Source: Euryarchaeota archaeon UBA103 (lineage in GTDB: Archaea > Thermoplasmatota > Poseidoniia > Poseidoniales > Thalassarchaeaceae). From it: DNA of 64,000 nucleotides. Within the stretch, counting starts at the first letter, position 1; every line of letters starts with the position of its first letter. A program made the translations under genes and the position numbers. The notes beneath the pieces are model-generated. The model was given only the letters and a program-made list of their open reading frames with translations, was not told the origin of the DNA and did not search any database. Of the stretch, positions 1-9,418 are shown in pieces. The stretch is from NCBI GenBank assembly GCA_002506825.1, contig DAYH01000031.1:62001-126000 (forward strand). The letters run 5' to 3'.

Positions 1-125
1 ATGGATTCAATGAGGGCAAGACAATCGCAGTGAAAGGACTGTTGATAAATGATTCAGGAAATTGGATTCTAGAAGCCAAGGAAATCCAAACTGGCTGCCC
101 TTCGAAGTATGTATCAGCGGAATAA
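1..125 (+). CDS. C-terminal fragment of a CcmE-like OB-fold protein
   Basis: An open frame runs in from the left edge (first full codon at position 3) to TAA at 123-125, giving 40 residues that end with the string EIQTGCPSKY. An 'A-K-E-(I/V)-x-T-x-C-P-S-K-Y' ending is what I associate with the C-terminus of CcmE-like OB-fold proteins (heme handling in cytochrome c maturation). The 'VKGLLINDSGNWILEAKEI' stretch reads as the last strands of a small beta barrel. The start lies outside the window. The family assignment rests on memory of this terminal motif only; another OB-fold protein is possible. Confidence 0.5.
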   Translation, partial: GFNEGKTIAVKGLLINDSGNWILEAKEIQTGCPSKYVSAE

Positions 126-214
126 TCTCCCGATTCGTTGAAATGGGTACTCTCGCCCCGACATATGGGCTAGGGGGGGTGTTGACGTACTCTATTTTTC
201 ACAAATCGTCGAAA

Positions 215-470
215 ATGGTGACCTGAAGTCCGAGGGCGGCGTAGACGAGCCATTACGGACTCGCCGGTTAACTACGACGCCTCGCCCCCAAGAGATGCAG
301 GTTGTTGGAATGATGATCCGGAGGGATCACCAGACCATCCTATGCCCGGGAACCAGGTCAGGCGCGGAAGCGAGCAGCCCGACCGGGGATGCTGGATGCC
401 TTGGGGATGCGGGGCTGAGAAGACCGGTGTAGAAACGTGTTGGTGACGAACGTCCACCGAGGACATGCCC
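215..470 (+). ncRNA. ffs: Signal recognition particle RNA (7S RNA)
   Basis: Archaeal SRP RNA, the scaffold that binds SRP19 and SRP54 for co-translational membrane targeting. The SRP54 site (helix 8) is explicit: GTCAGG at 357-362, GGAA at 366-369 and AGCAGCC at 373-379. Helix 6 is a perfect six-pair stem (TGATCC 314-319 with GGATCA 324-329) closed by the GGAG tetraloop (320-323) that SRP19 recognises. The 5' part folds into a branched Alu-like structure (GGCGTAG near 238-244 pairing with CTACG...CGCC). GTCC at 228-231 can pair with GGAC at 461-464 to close the molecule. A TATA-like CTATTTTTC lies at about 192-200. Ends are approximate by 10-15 bases. The minus-strand frame across it is a shadow. 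Confidence 0.88.
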
Positions 471-471
471 A

Positions 472-951
472 TCATATGACATTTGGAATTTTATCCAGAC
501 CACCCATATTGCATACTATGGAAAAATGAGTTTCTGAGACAGGCTGAACTGACAGCCTCTGCCCTTTCCTTAGAAGGGCCATCTCTTCCAATGCGGCATT
601 CATGCGCATTGCTGGCAAATCGACGGGACTCAGGTCACACACTGGCTCTATATCGACCATCATCCACCTCGGATTATCCGGCGAGGCCTTAGGATCGAAA
701 TATTTCGAACCGGGGTCCTGTGCAGTATGGTCCGGATACGCTTCCTTCGAAACCCTAGCTATACCTGCAATGTGAGGGGGTTTACAATTAGAGTGATAGA
801 ATAATACTAAATCGCCCACCGACATTTCGTCCCTCATTATATTTCTAGCCTGATAGTTTCTAACTCCATCCCAGTGAGTTCCTCCATCTATTTTCAATTG
901 ATTCCATGGGTAAACATGAGGTTCACTCTTCATCAGCCAGTAACAGTTCAT
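472..951 (-). CDS. EVE domain protein (thymocyte nuclear protein 1-like)
   Basis: A 159-residue protein of the EVE family, a PUA-like fold linked to recognition of modified bases in nucleic acids. Family signatures are visible: YWLMKSEP at the N-terminus (residues 4-11), WDGVRNYQARN (about 28-38) and GDLVLFYHSN (about 47-56), followed by a PRWMMVD strand. The length is typical of stand-alone EVE proteins. The start ATG is at 951; a shorter start at the MKSEP methionine is possible. Its stop is immediately downstream of the SRP RNA end on the opposite strand. The ligand is not predictable from sequence. Confidence 0.9.
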   Translation of the reverse strand: MNCYWLMKSEPHVYPWNQLKIDGGTHWDGVRNYQARNIMRDEMSVGDLVLFYHSNCKPPHIAGIARVSKEAYPDHTAQDPGSKYFDPKASPDNPRWMMVDIEPVCDLSPVDLPAMRMNAALEEMALLRKGQRLSVQPVSETHFSIVCNMGGLDKIPNVI

Positions 952-984
952 GATTTACCGTGAGGGTGCCGACAAATCAACATT

Positions 985-3900
985 TCACCATGCGTCATCT
1001 GCTGAACCAAGTATTATGGCCGCATCAATTGTATCTGCTTCATCTCTTGCTATTGCTCTCCTAAGTCCAGCGGTTTTAACCATCGTACTAACTCCCCCTG
1101 TAAGTCCTAGATTGGCCTTTATCATAGCAGTAAATATCGCTGGCAATAAGATAAGTGCCGCAATTGCCGCAACAAGTAATAGTAGAATAATTACTGTAAT
1201 GAATGGCTTAATGGCTTCAATTGGTATAAGATAAGCACAGGTAAGTCCACCAGCAGTTACAGTCGTTGCCTCAAATAAGCTCAATCCAGTACTGGCACAA
1301 GCCGTCTGTATCGCCTCTATTGTTCCACCCTGCTCTTTAATTCTGTTAGCTATGTGAATTGAAAAATCAACACCCACGCCAACCAGTATGGAACCAATCA
1401 TTACAGTTATCAGGGATAAATCCACATCAAGGCCATCCATTGCCAGCCATTGCATCATTACCGTAAAACCAACAGGAAGGGTTGTCAGAATTGCATATCT
1501 AACATCTCTGAATACCAATGCCAGGGTCAATACTGTGAATAATAGTGCGAATCCAAGTGATGACCACTGTGAATCTACGATTAGATTGTTTACTTCTATA
1601 GTGATTGAAGCTACTCCTATTAATGTACTTGAAGTTACAGCCCCATCTTTCTCTTCCTCGGCATATCGATTTACTTCATCTACGGCCAGAGTAGTGCTCT
1701 GGACATCCATAAATGGCATATCTATGTATATCAGACTCTTGTCATAACCTGGAGCGATAAACAATTCCCTCATCTCCAAGGTCATACTTTCATAGAAAAC
1801 GTAAATTAAGAAATTCTGAGATTGTACCCCGCCCGTATCTTGAAGATCAAGATAATTTAGCGCACTCCAGAATGATAAGTTTCCAGTTTGCTCCCTGTCG
1901 AAAATTAATTCTGCTACATCTTTAATTGGCTGTGGGGCTTGATCGGGTATAAGATCACTAACCGGTGAACCAGATACATTGACACCCACTCCTATTGCCT
2001 TCATTAGGAAGACAATGGATACCGCTGTAGTATTTTCAACAGAATTACATTTGGTTTCCAGTTGCTCAATACCTTTGAGATTTGAAAATGGATCCTTCTG
2101 AGCACCGGCTTCAGGAATGGGGTCTGGATCTGCAAATATATCTGATTCGATTAAGAGGAAGCCTGGTTGTCCAGCATTAAACTCATCAGAGTAAATGCCC
2201 ATTTTATCTACTGCATCTACACCTGCTGGAGCCATCTTAAGCAAGTCGATATTTTCCTCAACGTTGGGTCTGTTGTATCCAGCAGATATTACCATTGCCA
2301 TCATGAAAACCACTAGTGTCACTCTAGTCCATTTTATTGGCACTCCTACCGCACCTTGGAAAATCTTTGGAGGGGGATGCGATGGTTTCTTTAAATCGAG
2401 CATCATAGTTAGATTAGGCACCATCAACATCGTCATCAGGTACACTACAACTATCCCACCAGATAATGCAAAACCTATGGTCTGAATAGGCTTCATTGGA
2501 ACGAAAACTAGAGAAATAAATCCGATAATTGTGGTTAATGCAGATAGTAGTACTGCTCTTCCAGTAGAGCTTATGGCCTCAGACATTTTCTCTCTCGGAG
2601 AACCCTTTGCTTCAGCATAACGATTAGTGATATGGAGTCCATAGGATACTCCTAGCGCCAGTACTATAGGACCAACAATTATCACCGTCATAGTCACCTC
2701 ATAGTCTGTATATCCAATGAAACCGAGAGTTATCCAAACGGAGCATAGTGTAGGCAGTCCAGAAATAATTAATGTCTTGACTCCCTGAACCCACCTAATC
2801 CTCCCTGTCTGTAATAGATCACAATGAAAAAGGAATAAACCAAATGCCACTATGACCACTCCAACTGGAAAAACTTGCCAGAACAATTGGAACGATTTCT
2901 CTGTAATTGCATTAGTTAGTGGTACTGGTCCTGTCAGGGTCATCTTAAGGCCGAGCTCTGAACCATCGCATATCTCTGACCCCTCATCTGACTCAGGATC
3001 TACTTCATTTCCATCAGAATCTTTACAAATCCAATTATTTTCCTCAGAAATAGTATCGATTGTAGCCTGTGTTTCCTCTATGATGTTGGAGATTGTGGTA
3101 TCATCCTCCCCGTCCCCATTGAGATCAAGATTACTACTGATTCCAATAATTATAACCGCTCTATTCCAATAGCCAGCTTCTACTGTATTTCCCTTACCTA
3201 CGTCTCTTACTAATTTATCCAGGGCATTTTGAGGCATCTCTCCAAGAATTTGATCAACCCTCTCCTGCTCATCTGGAATCGAATAATCTCCGATTAAATT
3301 CGATTGTTCATCCACCAATTCATCGATTTGTTGTGAGAAGTCATCGCTTCCAGTAGCCTCAGCAATACCGGAAAAGAAAGCCTTCACAACTCTGCCGCCA
3401 CTGGAATTCACTTCCTTTACTACTGTTGACACTGATAAGACGTATATGACGAAATCCTCCTCTCCCTTGTCATCTCTTACTGTATTCAAGGCACTCTCCA
3501 CTTTGTCTAATTGTTTGAGTATTGGCAATTCATCGACGCCGGTTTTTTCAGATTCAACGTATATCACCATGACATTGGTTGTCCAATTTTTCTCGACATT
3601 TTCAATATCTCTCTGCACATCGGACCCAACGGGCAAATATACCGCCATGTCTCCATTGACATTCAGTGCGCCCTCCTCGTCACAATAGTCATTCTCAAAG
3701 CCATCTCTACAATCAAGAATGCCTGAATGCCTACCCAGTAATGCTGTAACTGTAAGACAAAGAATAACGGTGATCACGGGTACTTTTGTTATCAGATCGC
3801 TAATTGTAGAGTCTACCAAAGCTCTTTTTATTGATACGGGGGACCTTCTTATAGAATTAAGTGCTTTTTTAGAGTCAAAATCGGATACTTTACCGCGTAA

Positions 3901-3987
3901 ATATGATACAGATGATACTGGCGCTCCTGCGAGGTTCCCAAGTACTTCGCGTAAAGAGGAACTAGAATCCTTATCCGGCTCTGTCAT
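985..3987 (-). CDS. RND superfamily (MMPL/HAE-like) membrane transporter
   Basis: A transporter-like protein of about 1000 residues with two RND half-repeats. Each has one transmembrane helix, a large extracytoplasmic loop and a five-helix bundle. The first helix is at about residues 68-84, the first bundle begins at LFWQVFPVGVVIVAF, and the second starts at SLGFALLFTVLTLALVF. Glycine-rich membrane strings (GPIVLALGVSYGLHITNRY and GSILVGVGVDFSIHIANRI) are the paired RND motifs. The outer loops are acidic, which suits a marine or periplasm-like exterior. The open frame extends to a TTG at 4080, but the ATG at 3987 leaves room for a divergent promoter with valS, so I prefer it. The substrate is unknown; export of lipids, hopanoid-like molecules or solvents are family precedents. 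Confidence 0.85.
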   Translation of the reverse strand: MTEPDKDSSSSLREVLGNLAGAPVSSVSYLRGKVSDFDSKKALNSIRRSPVSIKRALVDSTISDLITKVPVITVILCLTVTALLGRHSGILDCRDGFENDYCDEEGALNVNGDMAVYLPVGSDVQRDIENVEKNWTTNVMVIYVESEKTGVDELPILKQLDKVESALNTVRDDKGEEDFVIYVLSVSTVVKEVNSSGGRVVKAFFSGIAEATGSDDFSQQIDELVDEQSNLIGDYSIPDEQERVDQILGEMPQNALDKLVRDVGKGNTVEAGYWNRAVIIIGISSNLDLNGDGEDDTTISNIIEETQATIDTISEENNWICKDSDGNEVDPESDEGSEICDGSELGLKMTLTGPVPLTNAITEKSFQLFWQVFPVGVVIVAFGLFLFHCDLLQTGRIRWVQGVKTLIISGLPTLCSVWITLGFIGYTDYEVTMTVIIVGPIVLALGVSYGLHITNRYAEAKGSPREKMSEAISSTGRAVLLSALTTIIGFISLVFVPMKPIQTIGFALSGGIVVVYLMTMLMVPNLTMMLDLKKPSHPPPKIFQGAVGVPIKWTRVTLVVFMMAMVISAGYNRPNVEENIDLLKMAPAGVDAVDKMGIYSDEFNAGQPGFLLIESDIFADPDPIPEAGAQKDPFSNLKGIEQLETKCNSVENTTAVSIVFLMKAIGVGVNVSGSPVSDLIPDQAPQPIKDVAELIFDREQTGNLSFWSALNYLDLQDTGGVQSQNFLIYVFYESMTLEMRELFIAPGYDKSLIYIDMPFMDVQSTTLAVDEVNRYAEEEKDGAVTSSTLIGVASITIEVNNLIVDSQWSSLGFALLFTVLTLALVFRDVRYAILTTLPVGFTVMMQWLAMDGLDVDLSLITVMIGSILVGVGVDFSIHIANRIKEQGGTIEAIQTACASTGLSLFEATTVTAGGLTCAYLIPIEAIKPFITVIILLLLVAAIAALILLPAIFTAMIKANLGLTGGVSTMVKTAGLRRAIARDEADTIDAAIILGSADDAW

Positions 3988-4123
3988 GATACGTACCTGT
4001 GCGATAACCGACGGGACTTCAACCCCACGCTGTTTAGTTATTCGCAAATCCAATATTATTACTTCGGAATGATTCGGCAACAGTGAATAATGAGTGTTCT
4101 CAGGAGCTTACCAGAGTGGGATT

Positions 4124-6607
4124 ATGGGAGACCCAAAAATAACTGATAAGAGGTGGACCATTGATCTCGAAAAGAGGATTCAAGAGTCCCATTATGAGGC
4201 CAACCCGTCTAGATACTCATTCGATCCAAAAAGTGATAAGGAGCTTTTCGTAATAGATACCCCTCCACCTTACCCTAGTGGAACATGGCACATAGGTGCT
4301 GTCGCCCAGTATAGCATGATTGATGTGATTGCAAGAAGTCAGAGATTGATTGGCAAAGAAGTATTATTTCCTTGGGGCGTAGATAGAAATGGAATAAATA
4401 TTGAATTTACCGTAGAAAAAAAGACTGGTAAGAAAATGCGGACATATGACAGAGGGGATTTCATTGATCTCTGTAAAGAAACTATTGAGGTCTATACTCA
4501 GGAAATGAGACACACAGCAAAAAGAGTGGGGTTATCTTGTGATTATGAAAATGAGTATCTTACAGATGACCCAAAATATAGGTCAGTAACACAATCGATT
4601 TTTGTAGATCTATTCAAGAGAGGAGACATTATTGAAGATCTTAGGCCAAATATATACGACCCCGTAGAAGGCACAACTATAGCAGATGCTGAGGTTCAGA
4701 GAGTATCCAGAGAGACCCTATTGTGTGATGTTACGTGGATTACGGAAGACGGTGAAGAATTAGTGATTTCCACTACTAGGCCAGAGTTAATTTGTGCGTG
4801 TGGCGTAGTGATGGTTCATCCTGAGGACGAGCGATACCGGCATTTAGTAGGTAAGAGAGTAATTCTTCCTATTGATGTCCATGGAAGATCCGAATCAGTA
4901 GAGATTATGACTCATCCTTCGGTTAAATCTGATTTTGGCAGTGGAATCCTGATGGTATGCTCTTTTGGAGATCAAAATGACGTCTCGATATTTAGGGAAC
5001 TTTCCTTAAGCCCATTTGTTGCTATCGGCCTCGACGGAAAATTAACGGAAATCTCAGGACCATTACAGGGGTTGAACGTACTAGAAGCAAGAGTCCTTGC
5101 AATAGAGATCCTAGAGCAAACGGGAAGACTCAATTCAAAGAGTACAAGGATGCAAGAAATCCCTGTTAGCGAAAGGGGTGGCAACCCAGTAGAAATCATT
5201 CTTCTGAAAGAATGGTATGTCAGACAGACACATGTAATTGACAGGCTCTCTGAAATATCTGACTACTGTAATTTCATCCCTGAAAGAAATAAGCAGTTTC
5301 TACATGATTGGATGGACGGAATATCCATCGATTGGCCTATTAGCAGAAGAAGGTGGTATCATACTGAGGTCCCCATTTGGTATTCAGAGGACCTAACCAA
5401 GGTAGTTGTTCCACCAGAGGGAAGCTATGTCCAGCCATGGAGGGACATGCCTCCTGGCGGTTCTGAAGTCCTAGACAGAGTTTCAAGGGAATTTATCGGA
5501 TTATATGATGACATTTCTGACTCCCTGGGCGCACTAACAGGCGAGACTAAGGTATTCGATACGTGGATGGACTCTTCTAATTCTAACCTGTACGTTAGTG
5601 GATACATTAGCAATCCGGATATGTTTGGGAGAGCATTTCCCACAGCACTAAGGCCGCAGGGTAAGGAAATTGTCAGAACATGGCTATACTATACAATGCT
5701 AAAGAGCGCTCTGCTATTCGATAAGCCAGCATTTCAGAATATCTGGATTGACGGACTTGGAATGGATCCGTGGGGGAGAAAAATGTCTAAATCCCTAGGT
5801 AATGGAATTGATGCAGACTCTGTTCTGGAATGTGGAGCCGGCGGACGTACTGGTTCTTGGAAAATTAAAGGTCCAGAAGGTAAGCAGGTCGCACTGAAGG
5901 CCAACAAAATTGGCAGTGAGTGTTTCAGGTTATGGAAAGCATGTGACGCACAAGTTGGGGACGACTTCCACATTAACCCCGAAGAGATTGAATCAAAGTA
6001 CTATGGGGTGTTGACAAAAATGTTCAATATTGCTAGATTCGCCAGCCAATTTGAAGTCCCACAATCTCTTGAAGACACTCCCGAGGAGTTATCCTTCGAA
6101 GATATATGGATCCTATCTGAATTCGATAAAATGATGGATAGTGTTAGATTATCATGGGAAAAGATGGATATCTACAATGCTTCACAGTCAATTAAGGCAT
6201 TCGGGACTGGCATATTTCCCGGCCACTGGCTTGAGATGTCTAAATATAGGCTGTATAATGAGAATCCATCAGCAATATGGACATTGCACAGGATTGTGAG
6301 AGATTTACTAACGGCTTTCTCACCAATATGTCCATTTTTCTCTGATTACCTATCCACTACACTATATGGAAAAAGTGCTGTCGACGAAAGATCATTCCCT
6401 ACTTTGTCTGTAAAAAATGATTATGATGCAACTCCATATTTATCAATTACAGATGACCTAATTGACTTCAATTCTGAAATATGGAAAATGAAGAAGGACC
6501 AGGGATTGTCCCTAAAGTCAGATATATCCAATATCACGATTCCTGAATCTTTAACGAACTTGAAAACATCATTGAGAATAATGCATAGCATTACCATCGA
6601 TGATTAA
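4124..6607 (+). CDS. valS: Valyl-tRNA synthetase
   Basis: Charges tRNA-Val in the cytoplasm. Class I signatures are present: the HIGH-type motif PPYPSGTWHIG (about residues 48-58) and KMSKS at about 553-557. Between them lies the CP1 editing domain (ISTTRPEL...GILMVCSFGDQNDV). The wording around HIGH (DTPPPYPSGxxHIG...FPWGVDRNG) matches the archaeal ValRS subgroup rather than IleRS or LeuRS. Length is about 827 residues, normal for archaeal ValRS without the bacterial C-terminal coiled coil. A GTG at 4094 in the same frame would add 10 residues; I chose the ATG at 4124 because it leaves a promoter gap to the divergent RND gene. The zinc-finger cysteines of some archaeal ValRS are not obvious. 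Confidence 0.93.
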   Translation: MGDPKITDKRWTIDLEKRIQESHYEANPSRYSFDPKSDKELFVIDTPPPYPSGTWHIGAVAQYSMIDVIARSQRLIGKEVLFPWGVDRNGINIEFTVEKKTGKKMRTYDRGDFIDLCKETIEVYTQEMRHTAKRVGLSCDYENEYLTDDPKYRSVTQSIFVDLFKRGDIIEDLRPNIYDPVEGTTIADAEVQRVSRETLLCDVTWITEDGEELVISTTRPELICACGVVMVHPEDERYRHLVGKRVILPIDVHGRSESVEIMTHPSVKSDFGSGILMVCSFGDQNDVSIFRELSLSPFVAIGLDGKLTEISGPLQGLNVLEARVLAIEILEQTGRLNSKSTRMQEIPVSERGGNPVEIILLKEWYVRQTHVIDRLSEISDYCNFIPERNKQFLHDWMDGISIDWPISRRRWYHTEVPIWYSEDLTKVVVPPEGSYVQPWRDMPPGGSEVLDRVSREFIGLYDDISDSLGALTGETKVFDTWMDSSNSNLYVSGYISNPDMFGRAFPTALRPQGKEIVRTWLYYTMLKSALLFDKPAFQNIWIDGLGMDPWGRKMSKSLGNGIDADSVLECGAGGRTGSWKIKGPEGKQVALKANKIGSECFRLWKACDAQVGDDFHINPEEIESKYYGVLTKMFNIARFASQFEVPQSLEDTPEELSFEDIWILSEFDKMMDSVRLSWEKMDIYNASQSIKAFGTGIFPGHWLEMSKYRLYNENPSAIWTLHRIVRDLLTAFSPICPFFSDYLSTTLYGKSAVDERSFPTLSVKNDYDATPYLSITDDLIDFNSEIWKMKKDQGLSLKSDISNITIPESLTNLKTSLRIMHSITIDD

Positions 6608-6613
6608 TTAATA

Positions 6614-7582
6614 TTATTTGTTTAAACATGTCAAAGGAACTATCCCCTTACTATGGGACTCTACTATGCCAATTATTTCTTCGCCAATACGCCTTTGCGC
6701 CTCATATGTTGAAGCTCCTATATGCGGCGTCGCTTGGAATCCATCTAATTGTAACAATGAGGATTTAATCGCTGGCTCAATCTCAAATACGTCTAATGAT
6801 GCGGTAGAAAGTACACCACTTTCTAATGCATCATGTAAATCGCTTTCATTGATTATCCCACCTCTGGCACAATTAACTATATGATTCCCACATTCAATTC
6901 CATTATTATCCTTCTTTGGCATGAATGAAATCATTCTTAGATCCACTAAGTGTTTAGTTTCATCGGACAAAAAGCAGTGTATGGATACATGTGTACATGA
7001 TCTAAATAATGACTCCACAGAATCATGGAATATGCACTTAGAATTATTAGAATTTACATAGGGATCATAGGCGTGAATATTCATGCCCATTGATCTGGCG
7101 ACATCAGCCACTCCCCTAGCAATTCTTCCATATCCCAATAAGCCCAGATTTTTGCCTCGTAATTCAGAACCTCGAAGCTCTTTCTTTGCCCAGGATCCAT
7201 CTTTCATCTTTTGGTCTCCTCTAGCTATATTCCTGCAACTAGAAATTAGATGCCCAATAGTGAGCTCAACAACTGCATTAGTTGAGGCATTAGGCGTATT
7301 GCATACAGAAATTGAGTAATCACTAGCTGATGACAAATCGATATTATCAACTCCAACACCGGCTCTAATTATCAGGGATAGCTTGCCATTAATCCCAGCA
7401 TTGGCTTTAATAATATTCGAATTTAATTTCGTCGCACTTCTAATTATCACTATGTCAAAGTCAGAAATACATCCACTAATCAGCTCATCATTACTGTAGT
7501 GCCTCTCAATAACTGAATGGCCCAAACTCTCCAAGCTCGACTTTGCATTGGGATCAATTCCATCTGTTACAGCAATTCTCAT
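6614..7582 (-). CDS. serA: D-3-phosphoglycerate dehydrogenase-type 2-hydroxyacid dehydrogenase
   Basis: NAD-dependent dehydrogenase of the D-2-hydroxyacid family, most like the short (about 320-residue) form of 3-phosphoglycerate dehydrogenase, first step of serine synthesis. The Rossmann glycine motif GLLGYGRIARG sits mid-protein. The substrate and catalytic segment RAGVGVDNID, the loop FEIEPA and the C-terminal catalytic TPHIGAST are all present. No ACT or regulatory domain follows. The frame opens with GTG at 7588; the ATG two codons later at 7582 is preferred. It converges on valS with a 6-base gap. Glyoxylate or hydroxypyruvate reductase activity is an alternative within the family. Confidence 0.82.
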   Translation of the reverse strand: MRIAVTDGIDPNAKSSLESLGHSVIERHYSNDELISGCISDFDIVIIRSATKLNSNIIKANAGINGKLSLIIRAGVGVDNIDLSSASDYSISVCNTPNASTNAVVELTIGHLISSCRNIARGDQKMKDGSWAKKELRGSELRGKNLGLLGYGRIARGVADVARSMGMNIHAYDPYVNSNNSKCIFHDSVESLFRSCTHVSIHCFLSDETKHLVDLRMISFMPKKDNNGIECGNHIVNCARGGIINESDLHDALESGVLSTASLDVFEIEPAIKSSLLQLDGFQATPHIGASTYEAQRRIGEEIIGIVESHSKGIVPLTCLNK

Positions 7583-7663
7583 AGTCACCCGAGTACGATA
7601 GTTACAATGAAGTTTGCCAGAAGTAGTATTGATATTAGAGCGCCTCTTCGGTTATACGATAAC

Positions 7664-8260
7664 ATGACATTTCAACTACCCGAATTATCGTATGACTATG
7701 ATGCACTAGAGCCACACATTGACTCCCTAACCATGGAAATTCACCATAGTAAACATCATGCTGGATATACGTCAAAGCTCAATGCAGCAATTAAGGATAC
7801 TGAAATGGAAGGCAAAACTATTGAAGACCTGCTGGAGAACTACAGCGATAACCCGGCCGTTAGGAATAATGGTGGCGGTTTCTGGAATCATAGGTTCTTC
7901 TGGAATCTAATGTGTCCTGGAGGCGACGGCTCCCCAGGTTCAGAATTACTAGTTGCTATTGAGTCTGCTTTTGGCTCATTTGATAATATGAAGTCGGAAT
8001 TTGCCAAAGCGGCTATGACAAGGTTCGGTAGCGGATGGGCTTGGTTGTGCGTCGATTCTGGAGGTAGTTTGTTCATTTGTTCAACCGCTAATCAGGATAA
8101 TCCATTAATGGATAAGTCAGGAACTCCCATACTTGGAATTGATGTTTGGGAACACGCTTACTACAAGAAGTACGGGCCCGGTCGAGGAGACTACATCAAC
8201 GCATGGTGGAATGTAGTAGATTGGCCAGCTGTAACCACTCTGTTTAATTCGGCAAACTGA
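7664..8260 (+). CDS. sod: Superoxide dismutase (Fe/Mn family)
   Basis: Disproportionates superoxide in the cytoplasm of an oxygen-exposed cell. Metal ligands of the Fe/Mn family are all visible, counting from ATG 7664: His27 (in IHHSKHH), His76 (in GFWNHRFFW), Asp160 and His164 (in DVWEHAYY). The open frame begins at 7517 inside the divergent dehydrogenase gene, but only the 198-residue product from 7664 fits the family length and N-terminus (FQLPELSYDYDALEP). Iron versus manganese preference cannot be read reliably. Confidence 0.96.
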   Translation: MTFQLPELSYDYDALEPHIDSLTMEIHHSKHHAGYTSKLNAAIKDTEMEGKTIEDLLENYSDNPAVRNNGGGFWNHRFFWNLMCPGGDGSPGSELLVAIESAFGSFDNMKSEFAKAAMTRFGSGWAWLCVDSGGSLFICSTANQDNPLMDKSGTPILGIDVWEHAYYKKYGPGRGDYINAWWNVVDWPAVTTLFNSAN

Positions 8261-8334
8261 TATTCTCTAAATTTGGAGTGCTATTGCCGTATTAAGACCG
8301 GTTTCTTCTAAGGCTGATATTGATGCCATAGACT

Positions 8335-9417
8335 GTGGCCGAACCAGTCGAAGGACTAACAACAGGTCTTCTCATACTATTTCTCCCCGTCCTCCTCACT
8401 CTTCCGCTTAGATTTGGCTGGAAGTGGTGGGTTGGAATGGAGCCGGAGCATGAGCACTACAGAGAGAAGGTCCGTAGGGTACTGGACTCAGGTATTCCGA
8501 TCAAGAGATACAGAACTGAGTTAGATTCGGAAGCCAGGAGACTCCTGATAGACAAAGAAAGACAATCCAGAATAGAGTCCGATCTACTAAGGCCACTCGG
8601 GCCCCAGCATTTCCTCTTATTGCCAGCTCTGATATTCTCCCCCCTACTGGGAATATTTGCTTTTTTCGTTACCATTATTCTCTTACCCATGTTTAGGCCA
8701 ATTGAGTGGGTGCTCATAGACAAGGGCTTACTCTCATATGTAGCTAATATCATCAGGAGAGTCACTAGATGGGAAATTATAGGTATACCTAGACTAGATG
8801 ATGGGACTGGAACTCTTGATAGGGTCCTAGATTCTACACATAGGATGCCAATCACAGTTTTTCTTGGCATATTTGCCTTCCTAATTGTTCTTTATCTACC
8901 TATTGAGCCCAGGCAAGTGATGATTTTGAGTGCGGCTTTCTACATCTTTTTAGTATCTGTAATATCTGTAATTAGGGCGGCCACTATGACATCTCTAGTT
9001 TTTGCTGACCCCACTAAAAGGAGGTTGATTCCCATGCATTCCCTTGTCGACGATGCACTGGGTCCCTCAGTGGGAATAGGTCTTGTATTTCTTCTTTCAA
9101 GACAGCTTATCTATGGCAGCCAGCTAAGATCTGGAGATCTACTAGGAGATCCAGTAGTATTCTCCATATCTGTTTTGTTGGTGTTGTATACAGCGACAAT
9201 TATCGGTGTTGCTGTAGAGTTTGCATTCTTCGACTCAAGGAGTGACAGGATCAAATCACTATTCCAAATGCAAATTGTAGAGAGGCATGATCCAATGGTC
9301 TATCTATTTACTAGGCACCTAGGTACACTTAGAATTTCACCACTAATGACAATGCGTGAATGGATTGACAATGACGAGGAGATAACAGTAGTCGACTCCA
9401 ACTTCTTTGAAAATTAA
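8335..9417 (+). CDS. Polytopic membrane protein of unknown function
   Basis: I do not recognise a family. The 360-residue product starts with GTG at 8335 and has a hydrophobic N-terminal helix (about residues 8-28), then a charged cytoplasmic-looking stretch (PEHEHYREKVRR...). It then has about six further membrane segments between residues 95 and 300 (including FLGIFAFLIVLYLPI and SAAFYIFLVSVISVI) and a soluble acidic tail. The cytoplasmic part is arginine-rich. It lies 74 bases after sod on the same strand and ends 1 base from the convergent ygfZ-like gene. No catalytic or transport motif is evident. Confidence 0.7.
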   Translation: MAEPVEGLTTGLLILFLPVLLTLPLRFGWKWWVGMEPEHEHYREKVRRVLDSGIPIKRYRTELDSEARRLLIDKERQSRIESDLLRPLGPQHFLLLPALIFSPLLGIFAFFVTIILLPMFRPIEWVLIDKGLLSYVANIIRRVTRWEIIGIPRLDDGTGTLDRVLDSTHRMPITVFLGIFAFLIVLYLPIEPRQVMILSAAFYIFLVSVISVIRAATMTSLVFADPTKRRLIPMHSLVDDALGPSVGIGLVFLLSRQLIYGSQLRSGDLLGDPVVFSISVLLVLYTATIIGVAVEFAFFDSRSDRIKSLFQMQIVERHDPMVYLFTRHLGTLRISPLMTMREWIDNDEEITVVDSNFFEN

Positions 9418-9418
9418 A

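Noticed and set aside
272..475. 67-residue minus-strand open frame
   Set aside because: Lies entirely within the SRP RNA, whose helix 6 and helix 8 motifs are unmistakable on the plus strand.
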